DNA from: Neocallimastix lanati (nom. inval.)
Taxonomy: Eukaryota > Neocallimastigomycota > Neocallimastigomycetes > Neocallimastigales > Neocallimastigaceae
Direction: 5' to 3'
Length of the DNA stretch: 37,500 nt
Assembly: GCA_016946835.1 (NCBI GenBank)
Contig: JACVTC010000001.1
Location: forward strand, 1,672,501-1,710,000
Shown: piece after piece, positions 1 to 8,830 of the stretch
How positions within the stretch are numbered: the stretch's first letter is position 1
Layout: the number at the start of each line of letters is the position of its first letter
Notes under the pieces: generated by a model
What the model saw: the letters and a program-made list of their open reading frames with translations, nothing else
Databases searched by the model: none
Told to the model about the DNA's origin: nothing
Made by a program: the position numbers and the translations under genes

Positions 1-2
1 CT

Positions 3-128
3 GCTGACCTGTCTTCCTGTTTCTTCAGCATTGACGCTCTTGGTAGTTGTGGTAGTACGATTCGATTTGAACCTATTGAACAAAGACAATTAGCCGCAGT
101 AACCACCAAGAATGGAGTATCAGAATAA
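3..128 (+). CDS. Possible 3' end of an unidentified gene, cut by the window edge
   Basis: Frame 3 of the plus strand is open from the first base to a TAA at 126-128 and gives about 41 residues ending QLAAVTTKNGVSE. Base composition is far less AT-rich than the surrounding DNA, which suggests coding or recently inserted sequence. I do not recognise the peptide. Two minus-strand frames are also open over much of the stretch, one of them Thr-rich, so strand and frame are not settled. It lies just past the 3' tail of the LINE relic and could be the host gene next to the insertion. Confidence 0.25.
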   Translation, partial: ADLSSCFFSIDALGSCGSTIRFEPIEQRQLAAVTTKNGVSE

Positions 129-239
129 GCACCTGATTTCATCCGGCACTTAAATAGATCCTTCCATCCATTCCCTTGTACTGTTATTAATACTTCTGCC
201 TCCAAGAAGGAAATTAAACACTTTTTTCACACACACTAG

Positions 240-520
240 AATCAACATACACATTATTTTCAATACTATTACTAACATTACTAATAATACTATTACTAAT
301 ATTACTATAACTATTATTACTATTACTATTATTACTATTACTATTATTACTATTACTATTATTACTATTACTATTATTACTATACCTATTATTACTATTA
401 CTATTATTACTATACCTATTATTACTATTACTATTATTACTATACCTATTATTACTATTATTATTATTACTATTACTATTATTACTGTTGCTATTATCAT
501 TATTACTATTAACAATATCA
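240..520. repeat. TATTAC/TATTAT microsatellite, probable LINE 3' tail
   Basis: This is an almost uninterrupted array of ATTACT and ATT units with a longer period of about 48 bp marked by three TATACC variants near 382, 412 and 442. It lies directly 3' (minus-strand sense) of the zinc-knuckle code of the LINE relic, and non-LTR elements often end in short tandem repeats. Open frames across it (poly-Asn/Ser on minus, poly-Ile/Val on plus) come from the repeat and are not called as genes. Confidence 0.7.
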
Positions 521-586
521 TTTGTTAGGTTGCCACGGTTAAAAGCATTATATAAAAAAAATAAAATTTTTATTATTAACTTTACT

Positions 587-673
587 ACGAATATGATTGA
601 AAAATGAACAATCAATTAACCAATGCCTTATCCATTGTTTATTACTTTTACAACAGGGACAAAAATTAGGACA
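587..673. repeat. 87-bp direct repeat, left copy
   Basis: It matches 4215-4301 in the same orientation with only two differences (C/T and G/A near the right end). On the minus strand it encodes the LINE zinc knuckle; this copy keeps the full C-X2-C-X8-H-X4-C pattern. The match extends leftward for another ten bases if a 101-bp segment is removed from the right copy. Confidence 0.9.
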
Positions 674-2223
674 GGTCGAATCACCATCGTTGCACACTTG
701 TTAATTCCAAAATTCATCATATTAAATTTAGCCCATTCATTTACCTTCTTAAGCATTTTTTTTTAACTTAGTTCTTGATGGTGCGCATAGAACAATATCA
801 TCTGCAAAGAGTCCACCACAACATCTAGATTCGCCTAAAGGAATTCCAAGTTCTGAAACATCATTAAAAATGTCATTAATAAAAAGATTGAAAAGAATTG
901 GTGATAGTGGACAACCTTGTCTAATTCCTTTCATAATATTAAAAGATTCCGAATATTGATCATCAATTTTAACACTGGCTTTGGAAGTCAAATATAGATT
1001 TTTAATAAATTGATAACATTTACCTCTAATACCTAAAGCATCTAATTTATATAAAATATTACCTATTGGAACAGAATCATATGCCTTTTTTAAATCTAGA
1101 AAAGCAAGGTAAGTTTCTTTATTATCATTTTTACGCCTTTTGACAAATTTCTCGAATTGAAATAAATAAACTAACACATTCTTCTTTAGTACGAAATCCA
1201 AATTGCTCTGGCCTAATAAAATTATTTTTAAGTCCATATTCTGAAATTCTTTTGGAGACTATTTTCGAAATGAGTTTAATACCATTGTTAATCAGAGAGA
1301 TACCTCGATAATTGTCACAATCAGATAGATCATCTCCTTTTTTAGGAATGGATATAATACTTGCTTCATTCCAAGAGCTAGGAAATTCTCCATTCCAAAT
1401 TCTTGAGTATATCTTCTGTAAACAATTTAAACCAGAAGAAGAATTAATTATTAACTGAATTTTCGTCATCCGGAGGAATTAAAGCTTTATAAAATTCAAT
1501 AGGAATTCCATCCGGGCCTGAAGCTTTATAATTTGGAGTAGCTAAAATTGCTTCTTTAATTTCTTCTATACTGATGTCTTGATTTATATCCCATTCATTG
1601 TGTCTCGTATACCTAATTGTACCATTGGAAAATTTATTAGACCATTCGATTAATGCACTATTGATATCAGAATGGCTTGAAGCAAGTTTTTTATAGTGAT
1701 TGTGCCATACTTCTAACTGTTCTTTAGTAGAAGTAGCTAGTTTACCATTTTTGTCCTTTACTGGAGAATTTGACATATTTTTAAATTTATCTACTTTTGC
1801 TGTTGTTTTAAGCCATTTCCAAGCTTTCTTTCGGTTATGAGATTTCATATATTCACATCCTGTATTGATCCAATGCTGGTATTCAGTTTTCCTATAAATA
1901 TTACACATATGATGAATAATTTTGAACATTCTACTATATTTTTCAATTAATTCTTCAAATTCATCTAAATTATGATAAGAACCTCTTCTTTTAATGGTTT
2001 TATATAATTTCATTTTGAGTTTTTGTAAATTAAATATTTTCTGTGACATATGAAAAAAAGATTTTCTAACTTCTGATATTGACGTGATATTAAGTTCCTT
2101 AGCAATATTGAATGAAGTTGAAATAAATTTCTTAAAAATATCATCAATACTAATATTAGGATCTGGAATCACTTCCTCTAAAACACTAAAATAGTTGTTG
2201 TCAAAAAATTGATTCTTTTTCAT
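587..2223 (-). pseudogene. LINE reverse transcriptase and C-terminal zinc knuckle (broken)
   Basis: Three overlapping open pieces (2223-1444, 1469-1131, 1237-749) read as one RT. Visible boxes are KASGPDGIPIEFYKAL (motif 0/1), SIIPIPKK-like SIISIPKKGDD, YRGISLINNGIKLISKI, IRPEQFGFR, AFLDLKKAYDSV (motif A), GIRQGCPLSPILFNLFIND (motif B) and GLFADDIVL (motif C, catalytic DD). The trace goes on through MNFGINKCATMV and then jumps to CPNFCPCCKSNKQWIRHWLI, a C-X2-C-X8-H-X4-C knuckle typical of LINE C-termini. The YLGIPL/thumb part found in the second LINE of this window is missing here, so an internal deletion has occurred. Frameshifts make it non-functional. Confidence 0.9.
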
Positions 2224-3549
2224 TTATACATTTTAATCTATCCCATTTAACTGTCTTTTTAGGTAGAGAGAAAGAATTATCTGAATTAACTGATGAAAAA
2301 CATTTACCTTTTATTAATAAAGGTTTATGATCCGAAATGGGGGGAAAGTCAATAAAAGTACCATATGAAAGTAAATCTAACATATGATCATTGACAATCG
2401 TATGATCTATATCAGATCACCAACCAACATTGAAGGATGAGAAGAGTGACTATTTAACCACGACAATATTTCAATTCTAGCAGCTCTAGCATGAAGGCTA
2501 TGGCCACTATGAGGTACGTACACATTACCAATAGAACATTTAGTGAAATTCCAAAAATTATAAGTATACAAGGAAATAATATACTACTAAGTGTTGTTTT
2601 CAAGAGAGGCTTGACAAGAATTATGAAACCCTATATAAAGTCCTCTTTTACCTGGAATTTCGTTATTAGCTTTTTTGAAGAAATGTTTATAGTTTTTTAA
2701 AGAAACTCGACACGGATATTTACTGCTTGAACCTGAACCATTTCCTGTTTCTTGGAAGCATAAGAAAAGTGGTTTGTACATTGAAGTAAAGAATTCAACA
2801 CTGTCTTTTTTATCAAAGTTCCATCCATTAGTATTCCAACTGACACATAGAGAAAATTCTTTAACTGTATTATTACTAATATGAGTGTTATTAATATTAT
2901 TGGAATTATTATAATTGATTGAACTGGAATTTGAATTTGAATCTGAACTTGAAACAGAATTTAAACATAAATTTGAAATTGAACTTGAACTTGTACCTGA
3001 ATTTGAATTTGAACTTGAACTTGTACTTGATCTTGAACTTGTACTTGAACTTGTACTTGAACTTGAACTTGAACTTGAACATGAATCTGTATTTGAACTT
3101 GAATTTGAATTTTGACTTGAATTTGCATTTGAATTTGAAGTAGTGAATAAGTTGATATTATATGATGAATTCACTTTTTCTGATAAGGCAAAATGTTTCC
3201 TTTTGAGAGAAGAAAAACTGTATTTATGATTCCTTTTGCTACAATTAATAACATTAATTGAAGCACGTTTGAAACTATTTACAATACAATCGGTAATAAA
3301 TGTTATTTCTTCCTCATTACCTACTATTTTAATTTTAAAGAATGCATCATTAAAATTAGCAATACGTTTAACTGATAAAACCTTATTATTTAATTCATTC
3401 AGAGTTTTCGTTAAATGTCTTCTCATTTTGATTTCTGGCCAAGATCGAAGTCCGCGGATAAAGAGTAGTTTCGTATTTTCCATTGGAATACCGTGGCACC
3501 TTGAACCACTTAGAATGAAATTCTTATTTCTTATATATTGGATTTCCAT
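2201..3549 (-). pseudogene. LINE protein, N-terminal region plus APE-type endonuclease (broken)
   Basis: The first open piece (3549-2587) gives 320 residues. Residues about 25-105 look like an RRM-type fold by spacing (LLFIRGL, then a helix-like run, then FFKIKIVG), but this is only a guess. A Ser/Asn/Thr-rich linker of about 80 residues follows. The endonuclease starts at SLCVSWNTNGWN and includes LCFQETG, where the Glu is the expected metal-binding residue. After two TAG stops the same frame continues with IGNVYVPHSG and SMLVGDLI, then another TAG, and the next open piece carries PISDHKPLLIKGK, matching the conserved SDH box of the family. All catalytic boxes are therefore traceable, but the protein cannot be made. 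Confidence 0.85.
2915..3140. repeat. TTGAAY hexamer array inside the LINE coding region
   Basis: Plus-strand units of TTGAAC, TTGAAT and TTGTAC repeat about 35 times with scattered substitutions. On the coding minus strand they give Ser-Asn, Ser-Ser and Ser-Thr runs forming the linker in front of the endonuclease. The hexamer period keeps the frame, so several other frames are open too (Leu-Asn and Glu-Leu runs); those are shadows. Confidence 0.8.
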
Positions 3550-4103
3550 AATAGTAATAAAAAACTAAAAATTAATAAACTAAAAAAAAAATAAAAAATA
3601 AAAGTCAGTTTTTATTATAAAGTCTTGAGTATAATGAGAATTGTAATAATTTTATATCTTTTTGGAGTAAATAATTTCGATAATTAGTAGTTTGTTGAAC
3701 GATTGAAAAATAATTTGATTTAGCACTTTTTTCAGTAAATTATTTAATTTGAATATCACAAAGTATTTAATGACTAAGATTGAATTGATGAAATATAATG
3801 GCACAAAATTAGTAAAGAGTTAAATAAATTACTACAAGATTTAGAGTGAATCAATCTCTTACAACGTGATACATGAAATATATAGTTGAAATACAATTGA
3901 ATACAATAGATTCTTACATGAGAATAGTAATACTACATTAAAATAGAAATACAATGAAAATGTATTACTTATTCTTGGGTGTAACTTATTTAACAATGTT
4001 CCAAAAATGCACCATTATATTCCGCAGTGAATGTACATTCACCAGAAAAAATTTTACCAATAACATTACCATTGCGCATAATGTTATTAATTAACACAAA
4101 ATA
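3550..4103. other. Non-coding stretch upstream of the LINE, with two short palindromes
   Basis: No gene is visible. The sequence is less repetitive than ordinary intergenic DNA here and probably contains the 5' untranslated part of the minus-strand LINE joined to the 3' part of the neighbouring copy; the border cannot be placed. A perfect 12-bp palindrome lies at 4029-4040 and an 8-bp stem with a 10-nt loop at 4061-4086. Confidence 0.5.
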
Positions 4104-4113
4104 TAACTTTACT

Positions 4114-4214
4114 ACTATTTTGCACCAGTACTGTGGATCTACTTTATAAGAGTAAAGTTAATTCCCCTTGCAGGCGATTTAAATACATAAATCGAGTACA
4201 CCCCTGCTCGGGGA
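4114..4214. other. 101-bp insertion carrying a strong imperfect hairpin
   Basis: Aligning 577-673 with 4104-4301 shows that the right copy has 101 extra bases between TAACTTTACT and ACGAAT, bounded by the dinucleotide AC on both sides. Within it, 4162-4215 folds as TTCCCC / 2-nt internal loop / GCAGG / CGATTT with an 8-nt loop, paired to AAATCG / 8-nt bulge / CCTGC / 2-nt loop / GGGGAA: 17 pairs in 54 nt and among the most GC-rich short stretches of the window. The part next to it holds GTAAAGTTA (4152-4160), the inverse of the flanking TAACTTTAC (4104-4112). It has no terminal inverted repeats and no coding capacity. It is not a clean GT-AG intron: such borders miss the alignment by two bases. 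Confidence 0.6.
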
Positions 4215-4301
4215 ACGAATATGATTGAAAAATGAACAATCAATTAACCAATGCCTTATCCATTGTTTATTACTTTTATAACAGAGACAAAAATTAGGAC
4301 A
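4215..4301. repeat. 87-bp direct repeat, right copy
   Basis: It is 85/87 identical to 587-673. The two changes alter the knuckle: one turns the second zinc Cys into Tyr. It is the 3' end of another LINE copy lying upstream (in element sense) of the first one, rather than a simple target-site duplication, because both copies encode protein of the element. Confidence 0.85.
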
Positions 4302-4345
4302 CATTTGATCTATTATTTTTGCAGCTTTAGCAATTCTAGCATAAG

Positions 4346-4372
4346 AAAGAAAGCAAAAATAATAAAAAAAAA

Positions 4373-4413
<41 letters not shown>

Positions 4414-4732
4414 GAAAAAAAAAAAAAAAAAAAAAAAAAGAAAGAATATTTTATACATGAGATGTGACATGAAAAAAAAAAAAGTCAACTAATAATATAT
4501 ATTCTTTTAATATTTAATAATTTTATTCTTTAATATTTAATAATTTTTTTTTTTGTATTTCTTTTTTTATTTTTTTTTTATACTTTTATATTTTATTTTT
4601 ATTTTTATTTTTATTTTATTTTGTGTTTGTTTTTATTTTATTTTTATTTTATTTTTACTTCACTTTTATTTTGAATAAAAATGAGGTTGAATATAAAATT
4701 AATAATGAAAAAAAAAAAAAAAAGTTTTTATC

Positions 4733-4763
<31 letters not shown>

Positions 4764-5784
4764 TATTTTATATTTTATTTTATTTTTTTTTATTTTACTA
4801 TTAATTTTTTAGATTTTACTAATAATAAAATAATTATAATATTAATATACATATAAATAAATTTTATTTTTTTTTTTTATTATACTATTTTTTTTTTTTT
4901 ATTTAATATAAATAATAATAAATATGTTTTTTTAATAATTCAAAAATTTTTATAAATAACTTTTTTTTTTTTTTTATATATATATTATATAATAAATAAT
5001 TTTTTTTTTTTTTTTTTTTTTTTTGATTTATTTATTTAGAAAATATATAAAAAAATAAAATTTATAAATATATATATATATAATTCCACTTTTTTTTTTT
5101 TATTTATTTAGTTTAGTAAAATGTATATATATATATGTATATAATGATATTTATTTATTTATTTTTATATTTATTTTTTTTTCTAATAAATTAATAATTA
5201 GAATCTATAATAAGCTTATTTGTATATATTTAAATAAATAATAGTAATAATAATTTAAAAAAAAAAAATTGTTTTTTTTTTTTTATATAAAAAATAATTA
5301 TTTTGAAATAAAATAATAATAATGCTTATTTAAGAAAAATATCTAAATAATTTATTTTTATTCATTAATTTTCCTCTTTTTTATTACTATTATTATTATT
5401 ATTATAATTAAAATTATTTAATTTTTTTTTATTATCATTACTCTATTATTTATTATTAAAGTTCTTTTTATGAATTTTTATGATTGAATATTATTGTTAA
5501 TTATTTGCATAAAAGGGAATATTTTGTTTATAAATATAATAATTCATTAATTTTTTTTTTTAAAAAATTTTCTATTCATTCATTTATTTATCTCTTTTTT
5601 TTTTTTTTTTTAAATGAATTTTAAATTTATTTAATTTTTTTTTCTATTTTTTTTTTTTGTTTAATTTTCTATTTTTTTTTTTGTCTATATAAAATTTTAT
5701 TATTATTATTAGTAGTATTGATATTATTTTATTTCCATATTTATTTCCATTATTTTATTTTTATTTTTATTTTTTATTTTTTAT
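4346..5784. other. Low-complexity AT-rich intergenic DNA
   Basis: The stretch holds (AAT)n at 4377-4410, poly-A/poly-T runs and mixed A/T words, and no credible reading frame. The part nearest 5784 is the 3' flank of the first CotH gene and is pyrimidine-rich on the plus strand. Small open frames here are poly-Phe/Ile/Lys artefacts. Confidence 0.8.
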
Positions 5785-7767
5785 TTAAAAATAATTCTTT
5801 AATGGTAATTGTTGTGGAGCTCTTTTTACCTTTGGTGTAGTCTTCTTTAAATCACTTGGCTTCTTATTCTTGAACCAATTACTAAATTTACCACGTTGGG
5901 TTGGAAGAGTCTTGGTATGTTTGGTGGTTGGAGTTGTGGTTGAGGTGGCGGTACTTTCAACAACAGTGGTGGTCATTGGAATAGCTTCAGTGGTGGCGGT
6001 AACACTAATCGTTTCAGTACTGTATTCCGTTGATGTTTCAATTTCAGTAATAGTGGTTTCAACTTCATTTTCATTTCCATTTTCCTTTTCCTTATCTATT
6101 CCTGGAATCTTATATGGAACACAATCACTTTCTGGTGGATTAGCATCTCCTTCCCAGGTAATACAGAATTCTTTCTTAATGGCTTCAGCTCTAAGAGTAA
6201 CCCATTCGTAGAGACCCCATGGTACTCCTTGAAGTGGATTTTCAAAAGCTACAAGGAAATCTTTATAACGCCAATCTGGGGTTTGTCTAAGACGTCTGTA
6301 AGGACGGATAAAGGAATAATCCCATTCAACTTCTGGTCTGTAACGTTCATAGTAGGTATCAACAACCTTTTTAAAAGCTACTGGATTGAAGATATTTTGA
6401 ACAATGGAAATAAGTGTATCTTGGAAACGTTTTTGAAGTTGTGGAGTAGATGAAATAAATTTATCAACAAGGGTACGACGGAAGGCATCAAATTCATCAC
6501 CATGCCATGTCTTATTAAGCATAGTCGTGTAGGATTGTTTTGGGAAGTCATAACCAACCGTATTCACAGTATCCGTTAAACCAATACCAAAGGTTTCATC
6601 GTGATCTTGAGTAATGAAATAGAACTTGTAGGTACTATCGGTAGATTGTTTTGGATCTTCATAGATAGCAAAATTACTAGTGAAATACCAGTAACCATCC
6701 CAATCCCCTGTTAAATATTCCATACACATGGCTTTATGGAAGGTTTCAATATCAAACCATTTTTGATCGAATTCTTCTAATTCAGCTTCATTTGATGGAT
6801 CTAATTCAGCAATAGCCTTAGTTAAAGCAATAACCTTCTTCTTATCCTTACCAATCTTAAGGGCTATTGGATCATAGAAGGACATATTGGCTGGATGATA
6901 TTCAAAATCAGCACCAGTAGAACAATCAAAAGTATCACCAACAGGTTCTGGAGCATCAATTAATTGGGTTTCGGAATCACCATAGAATTCAGCTCTAATG
7001 AAAGATTCACTAACAGCTTCTTCTTGCATAGTATAGAAACCTGCTGGCTTTTTATTGTAATAAACACGAACCATAACAGAATGAATACTTGGAATACCAA
7101 TGGCTTGATTAATATTACCGTAAATGGTTTGACGAAGATTAGTTGGATCTTCACTACCGTTACGGAACTTTAATAAATATCTACCTTTAATATTTGCATT
7201 TCTACTAAGACTCATTTTAATTTGGAATTTTTCAAAATCTTTATTCTTAGCACTAAGTGGAACATTAGTAAATGATTTTTTAGAATCCTTAAGGTATATA
7301 GTAACTCTTTCTGCTTTAATAGAAGTTCTTGGATTATGGAAGAAATTTTCAGTTTTAACTCCAGAAATATGAATAGTTGGAATGTAGGAATCATCGAAAA
7401 GAGAAGTTTTACCAATACTTCTATTCCAGTGATTATCTGGGTATTGGAATTGACCAAGTGGTTTAACGGTTTCTTTTCTTCCATAAAATTCATTGAAGGT
7501 TGAAGTTGCATTTGCAGTCATTTTACGAACGAATGGTTCTTCAATACCATCAACTACATAATTATATTCAAATTCACCATCTGGACAAGAAATTTTACCA
7601 GTAAATAATGGATCTTCAATATTATTTGGTTTAATATTATATCTTTTTACTTTTAAAATATTAACTTGTACAATTCCACCAAATGCAATAACTTTAAAAG
7701 TTACTGTTCTCTTACTATATGCTACACCTATTAAAAGGGCTAATAATAATATGTAACGCGTAATCAT
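5785..7767 (-). CDS. Secreted CotH-domain protein (660 residues)
   Basis: A single-exon gene for a protein of the CotH family, named after a bacterial spore-coat protein kinase. Residues 1-18 are a clear signal peptide (charged start, LLLALLIGV core, AYS before the cut). A beta-rich segment follows (about 19-85), then the CotH domain (about 110-540). Candidate metal/catalytic boxes are DWDGYWYF (D355, D357) and QDHDETFG (D388, D390); the QAIGIPSIHS...PAGFYTMQEE block at 221-250 is equally conserved with the paralogue at 14777-18340. The tail (about 555-660) is Glu/Thr-rich, then basic, with no dockerin, GPI signal or membrane span, so I infer a soluble secreted or wall-associated protein. Kinase activity is known for bacterial CotH; the fungal substrate is unknown. 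The start is the only ATG that gives the signal peptide. Confidence 0.92.
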   Translation of the reverse strand: MITRYILLLALLIGVAYSKRTVTFKVIAFGGIVQVNILKVKRYNIKPNNIEDPLFTGKISCPDGEFEYNYVVDGIEEPFVRKMTANATSTFNEFYGRKETVKPLGQFQYPDNHWNRSIGKTSLFDDSYIPTIHISGVKTENFFHNPRTSIKAERVTIYLKDSKKSFTNVPLSAKNKDFEKFQIKMSLSRNANIKGRYLLKFRNGSEDPTNLRQTIYGNINQAIGIPSIHSVMVRVYYNKKPAGFYTMQEEAVSESFIRAEFYGDSETQLIDAPEPVGDTFDCSTGADFEYHPANMSFYDPIALKIGKDKKKVIALTKAIAELDPSNEAELEEFDQKWFDIETFHKAMCMEYLTGDWDGYWYFTSNFAIYEDPKQSTDSTYKFYFITQDHDETFGIGLTDTVNTVGYDFPKQSYTTMLNKTWHGDEFDAFRRTLVDKFISSTPQLQKRFQDTLISIVQNIFNPVAFKKVVDTYYERYRPEVEWDYSFIRPYRRLRQTPDWRYKDFLVAFENPLQGVPWGLYEWVTLRAEAIKKEFCITWEGDANPPESDCVPYKIPGIDKEKENGNENEVETTITEIETSTEYSTETISVTATTEAIPMTTTVVESTATSTTTPTTKHTKTLPTQRGKFSNWFKNKKPSDLKKTTPKVKRAPQQLPLKNYF

Positions 7768-7907
7768 TTTGTTTTTATTCTATTTATTAATTTTTTTTTT
7801 CTATTTTATAACTCTATATATTATTTTTTTTTATTTTTTTTTTTTTTGTTCTATATTTACAAAATTTATATATATAATAAAAAGATAGATAATTTTTTTT
7901 TTTAAGT

Positions 7908-7946
<39 letters not shown>

Positions 7947-8446
7947 TACTTCTTAGGAAACGTTTTCACTTATATATATTTTTTATATATATATAAAAAT
8001 AAGAAAAAAAAAAATAAAAAAAATTAAAAAAACACAGGAAAAAAAAGATAATTATAAAAATTTATTCAGCCAATAAAATGATAGTATAAATTAAAAAAGA
8101 AATTAAAATAATAAAATTTTATAAACTTTATTAATTAGTGTGACATATATTATCAATATATATTTAATTTTTTTTTATAAATATCGAATATATTTTTCAT
8201 TATATTCATATTATATGTATGAATAAATTTTCTTACTTAGGAAAGATAACATGGTTAGGTTAAAATTATAGATGATGAGGAAAAGAGTTTCTATAATTAA
8301 CTTTAAATATTAAAATTATATAAAATTAAAATTATATAATAGAATGAATATAACATAATATGAATTTTAATATTTATTATTAAAAGAAAAGAAATACACT
8401 AAATAAATAATCACAACAATGGTAAATCATTTTTAATTAAAAATAT

Positions 8447-8556
8447 ATAATAAATAATAAATAATAAATAATTAATAATAAATAATAAATAATAAATAAT
8501 TAATAATAAATAATAAATAGTAAATAATAAATAATAAATAGTAAATAATAAATAAC
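8447..8556. repeat. TAAATAA tandem array with a longer period
   Basis: Seven-base AATAAAT units run for about 110 bp. They are grouped into longer blocks marked by AATT and by TAG variants, which suggests stepwise expansion of a multi-unit block. No coding frame is maintained. Confidence 0.75.
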
Positions 8557-8722
8557 AATAAAAAATTAATAAATTTTATTAAATATTAAATAAATATTAA
8601 ATAAATTAATAAAACCATTGTAGAATTGAGTAAAAAAGAAAATATTTATTATAATAACAAAATCATTTGAAATCAGTTTTTAAAAAAAAAAATCAAATAA
8701 AATAATCAATAATTAATATTGT

Positions 8723-8830
8723 AAAACAAAATATATAAAAAATAATTAACTATAAAAATGATTTACAATATAAAAAAAATATTGTAAATCATTTTTATAG
8801 TTAATTATTATTTTTTATATATTTTGTTTT
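8723..8830. repeat. Near-perfect long inverted repeat (arms about 49 and 52 bp)
   Basis: The left arm 8723-8771 and right arm 8779-8830 are exact reverse complements except for one 3-nt insertion in the right arm; the loop is seven A residues (8772-8778). A transcript from either strand would form a hairpin of nearly 50 pairs. It lies in an intergenic region about 1 kb upstream of the first CotH gene. It could be a foldback/MITE-like element or a replication-generated palindrome; no flanking duplication is clear. Confidence 0.85.

Larger units (their letters stand above)
530..3549 (-). mobile_element. Decayed non-LTR (LINE) retrotransposon with endonuclease and reverse transcriptase
   Basis: Read on the minus strand this is one element of the endonuclease-plus-RT LINE type, now dead. 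In order it holds an N-terminal domain, a Ser/Asn-rich linker, an APE-like endonuclease, an RT with its FADD catalytic box, and a C-terminal CCHC zinc knuckle. Adjacent frames must be joined near 2210, 1455 and 1170, and in-frame TAG stops interrupt the endonuclease near 2587 and 2415. Between the RT fingers/palm and the zinc knuckle an internal deletion near 680 removes the thumb/connection region. The 3' end has a microsatellite tail. No clear target-site duplication is visible. The broad LINE assignment is secure; the clade is not determined. Confidence 0.9.
4104..4345 (-). mobile_element. 3'-end fragment of a second LINE copy
   Basis: On the minus strand 4340-4215 reads YARIAKAAKIIDQ followed by the zinc-knuckle region shared with 587-673. 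After the 101-bp insertion the coding trace resumes with the same SKV residues as the left copy. Right of about 4345 the sequence becomes AAT repeats and poly-A. Only the last fragment of the element remains. Confidence 0.7.

Noticed and set aside
150-615. Poly-Ile/Val (plus) and poly-Asn/Ser (minus) open frames
   Set aside because: They are products of the TATTAC microsatellite, not genes.
660-710. tRNA-like T-arm phrase (GGTCGAATCACC)
   Set aside because: No acceptor, D or anticodon stems surround it; it lies within LINE coding sequence.
2491-2700. 69-codon plus-strand frame
   Set aside because: It is antisense to the LINE endonuclease, whose conserved boxes are on the minus strand.
4162-4215. 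Hammerhead, HDV-like or twister ribozyme, or a tRNA, at the 4162-4215 hairpin
   Set aside because: I looked for the conserved cores (such as CTGANGA with GAAA, or a nested double pseudoknot) on both strands and did not find them; the stems are nested, not a cloverleaf.
4114-4216. A spliceosomal intron in the second LINE fragment
   Set aside because: GT-AG borders would remove 103 rather than 101 bases and shift the alignment to the other copy; there is no T-rich acceptor tract.
4251-4856. Small plus-strand frames with Lys, Ile and Phe runs
   Set aside because: They derive from poly-A, AAT and poly-T tracts and have no normal codon use.
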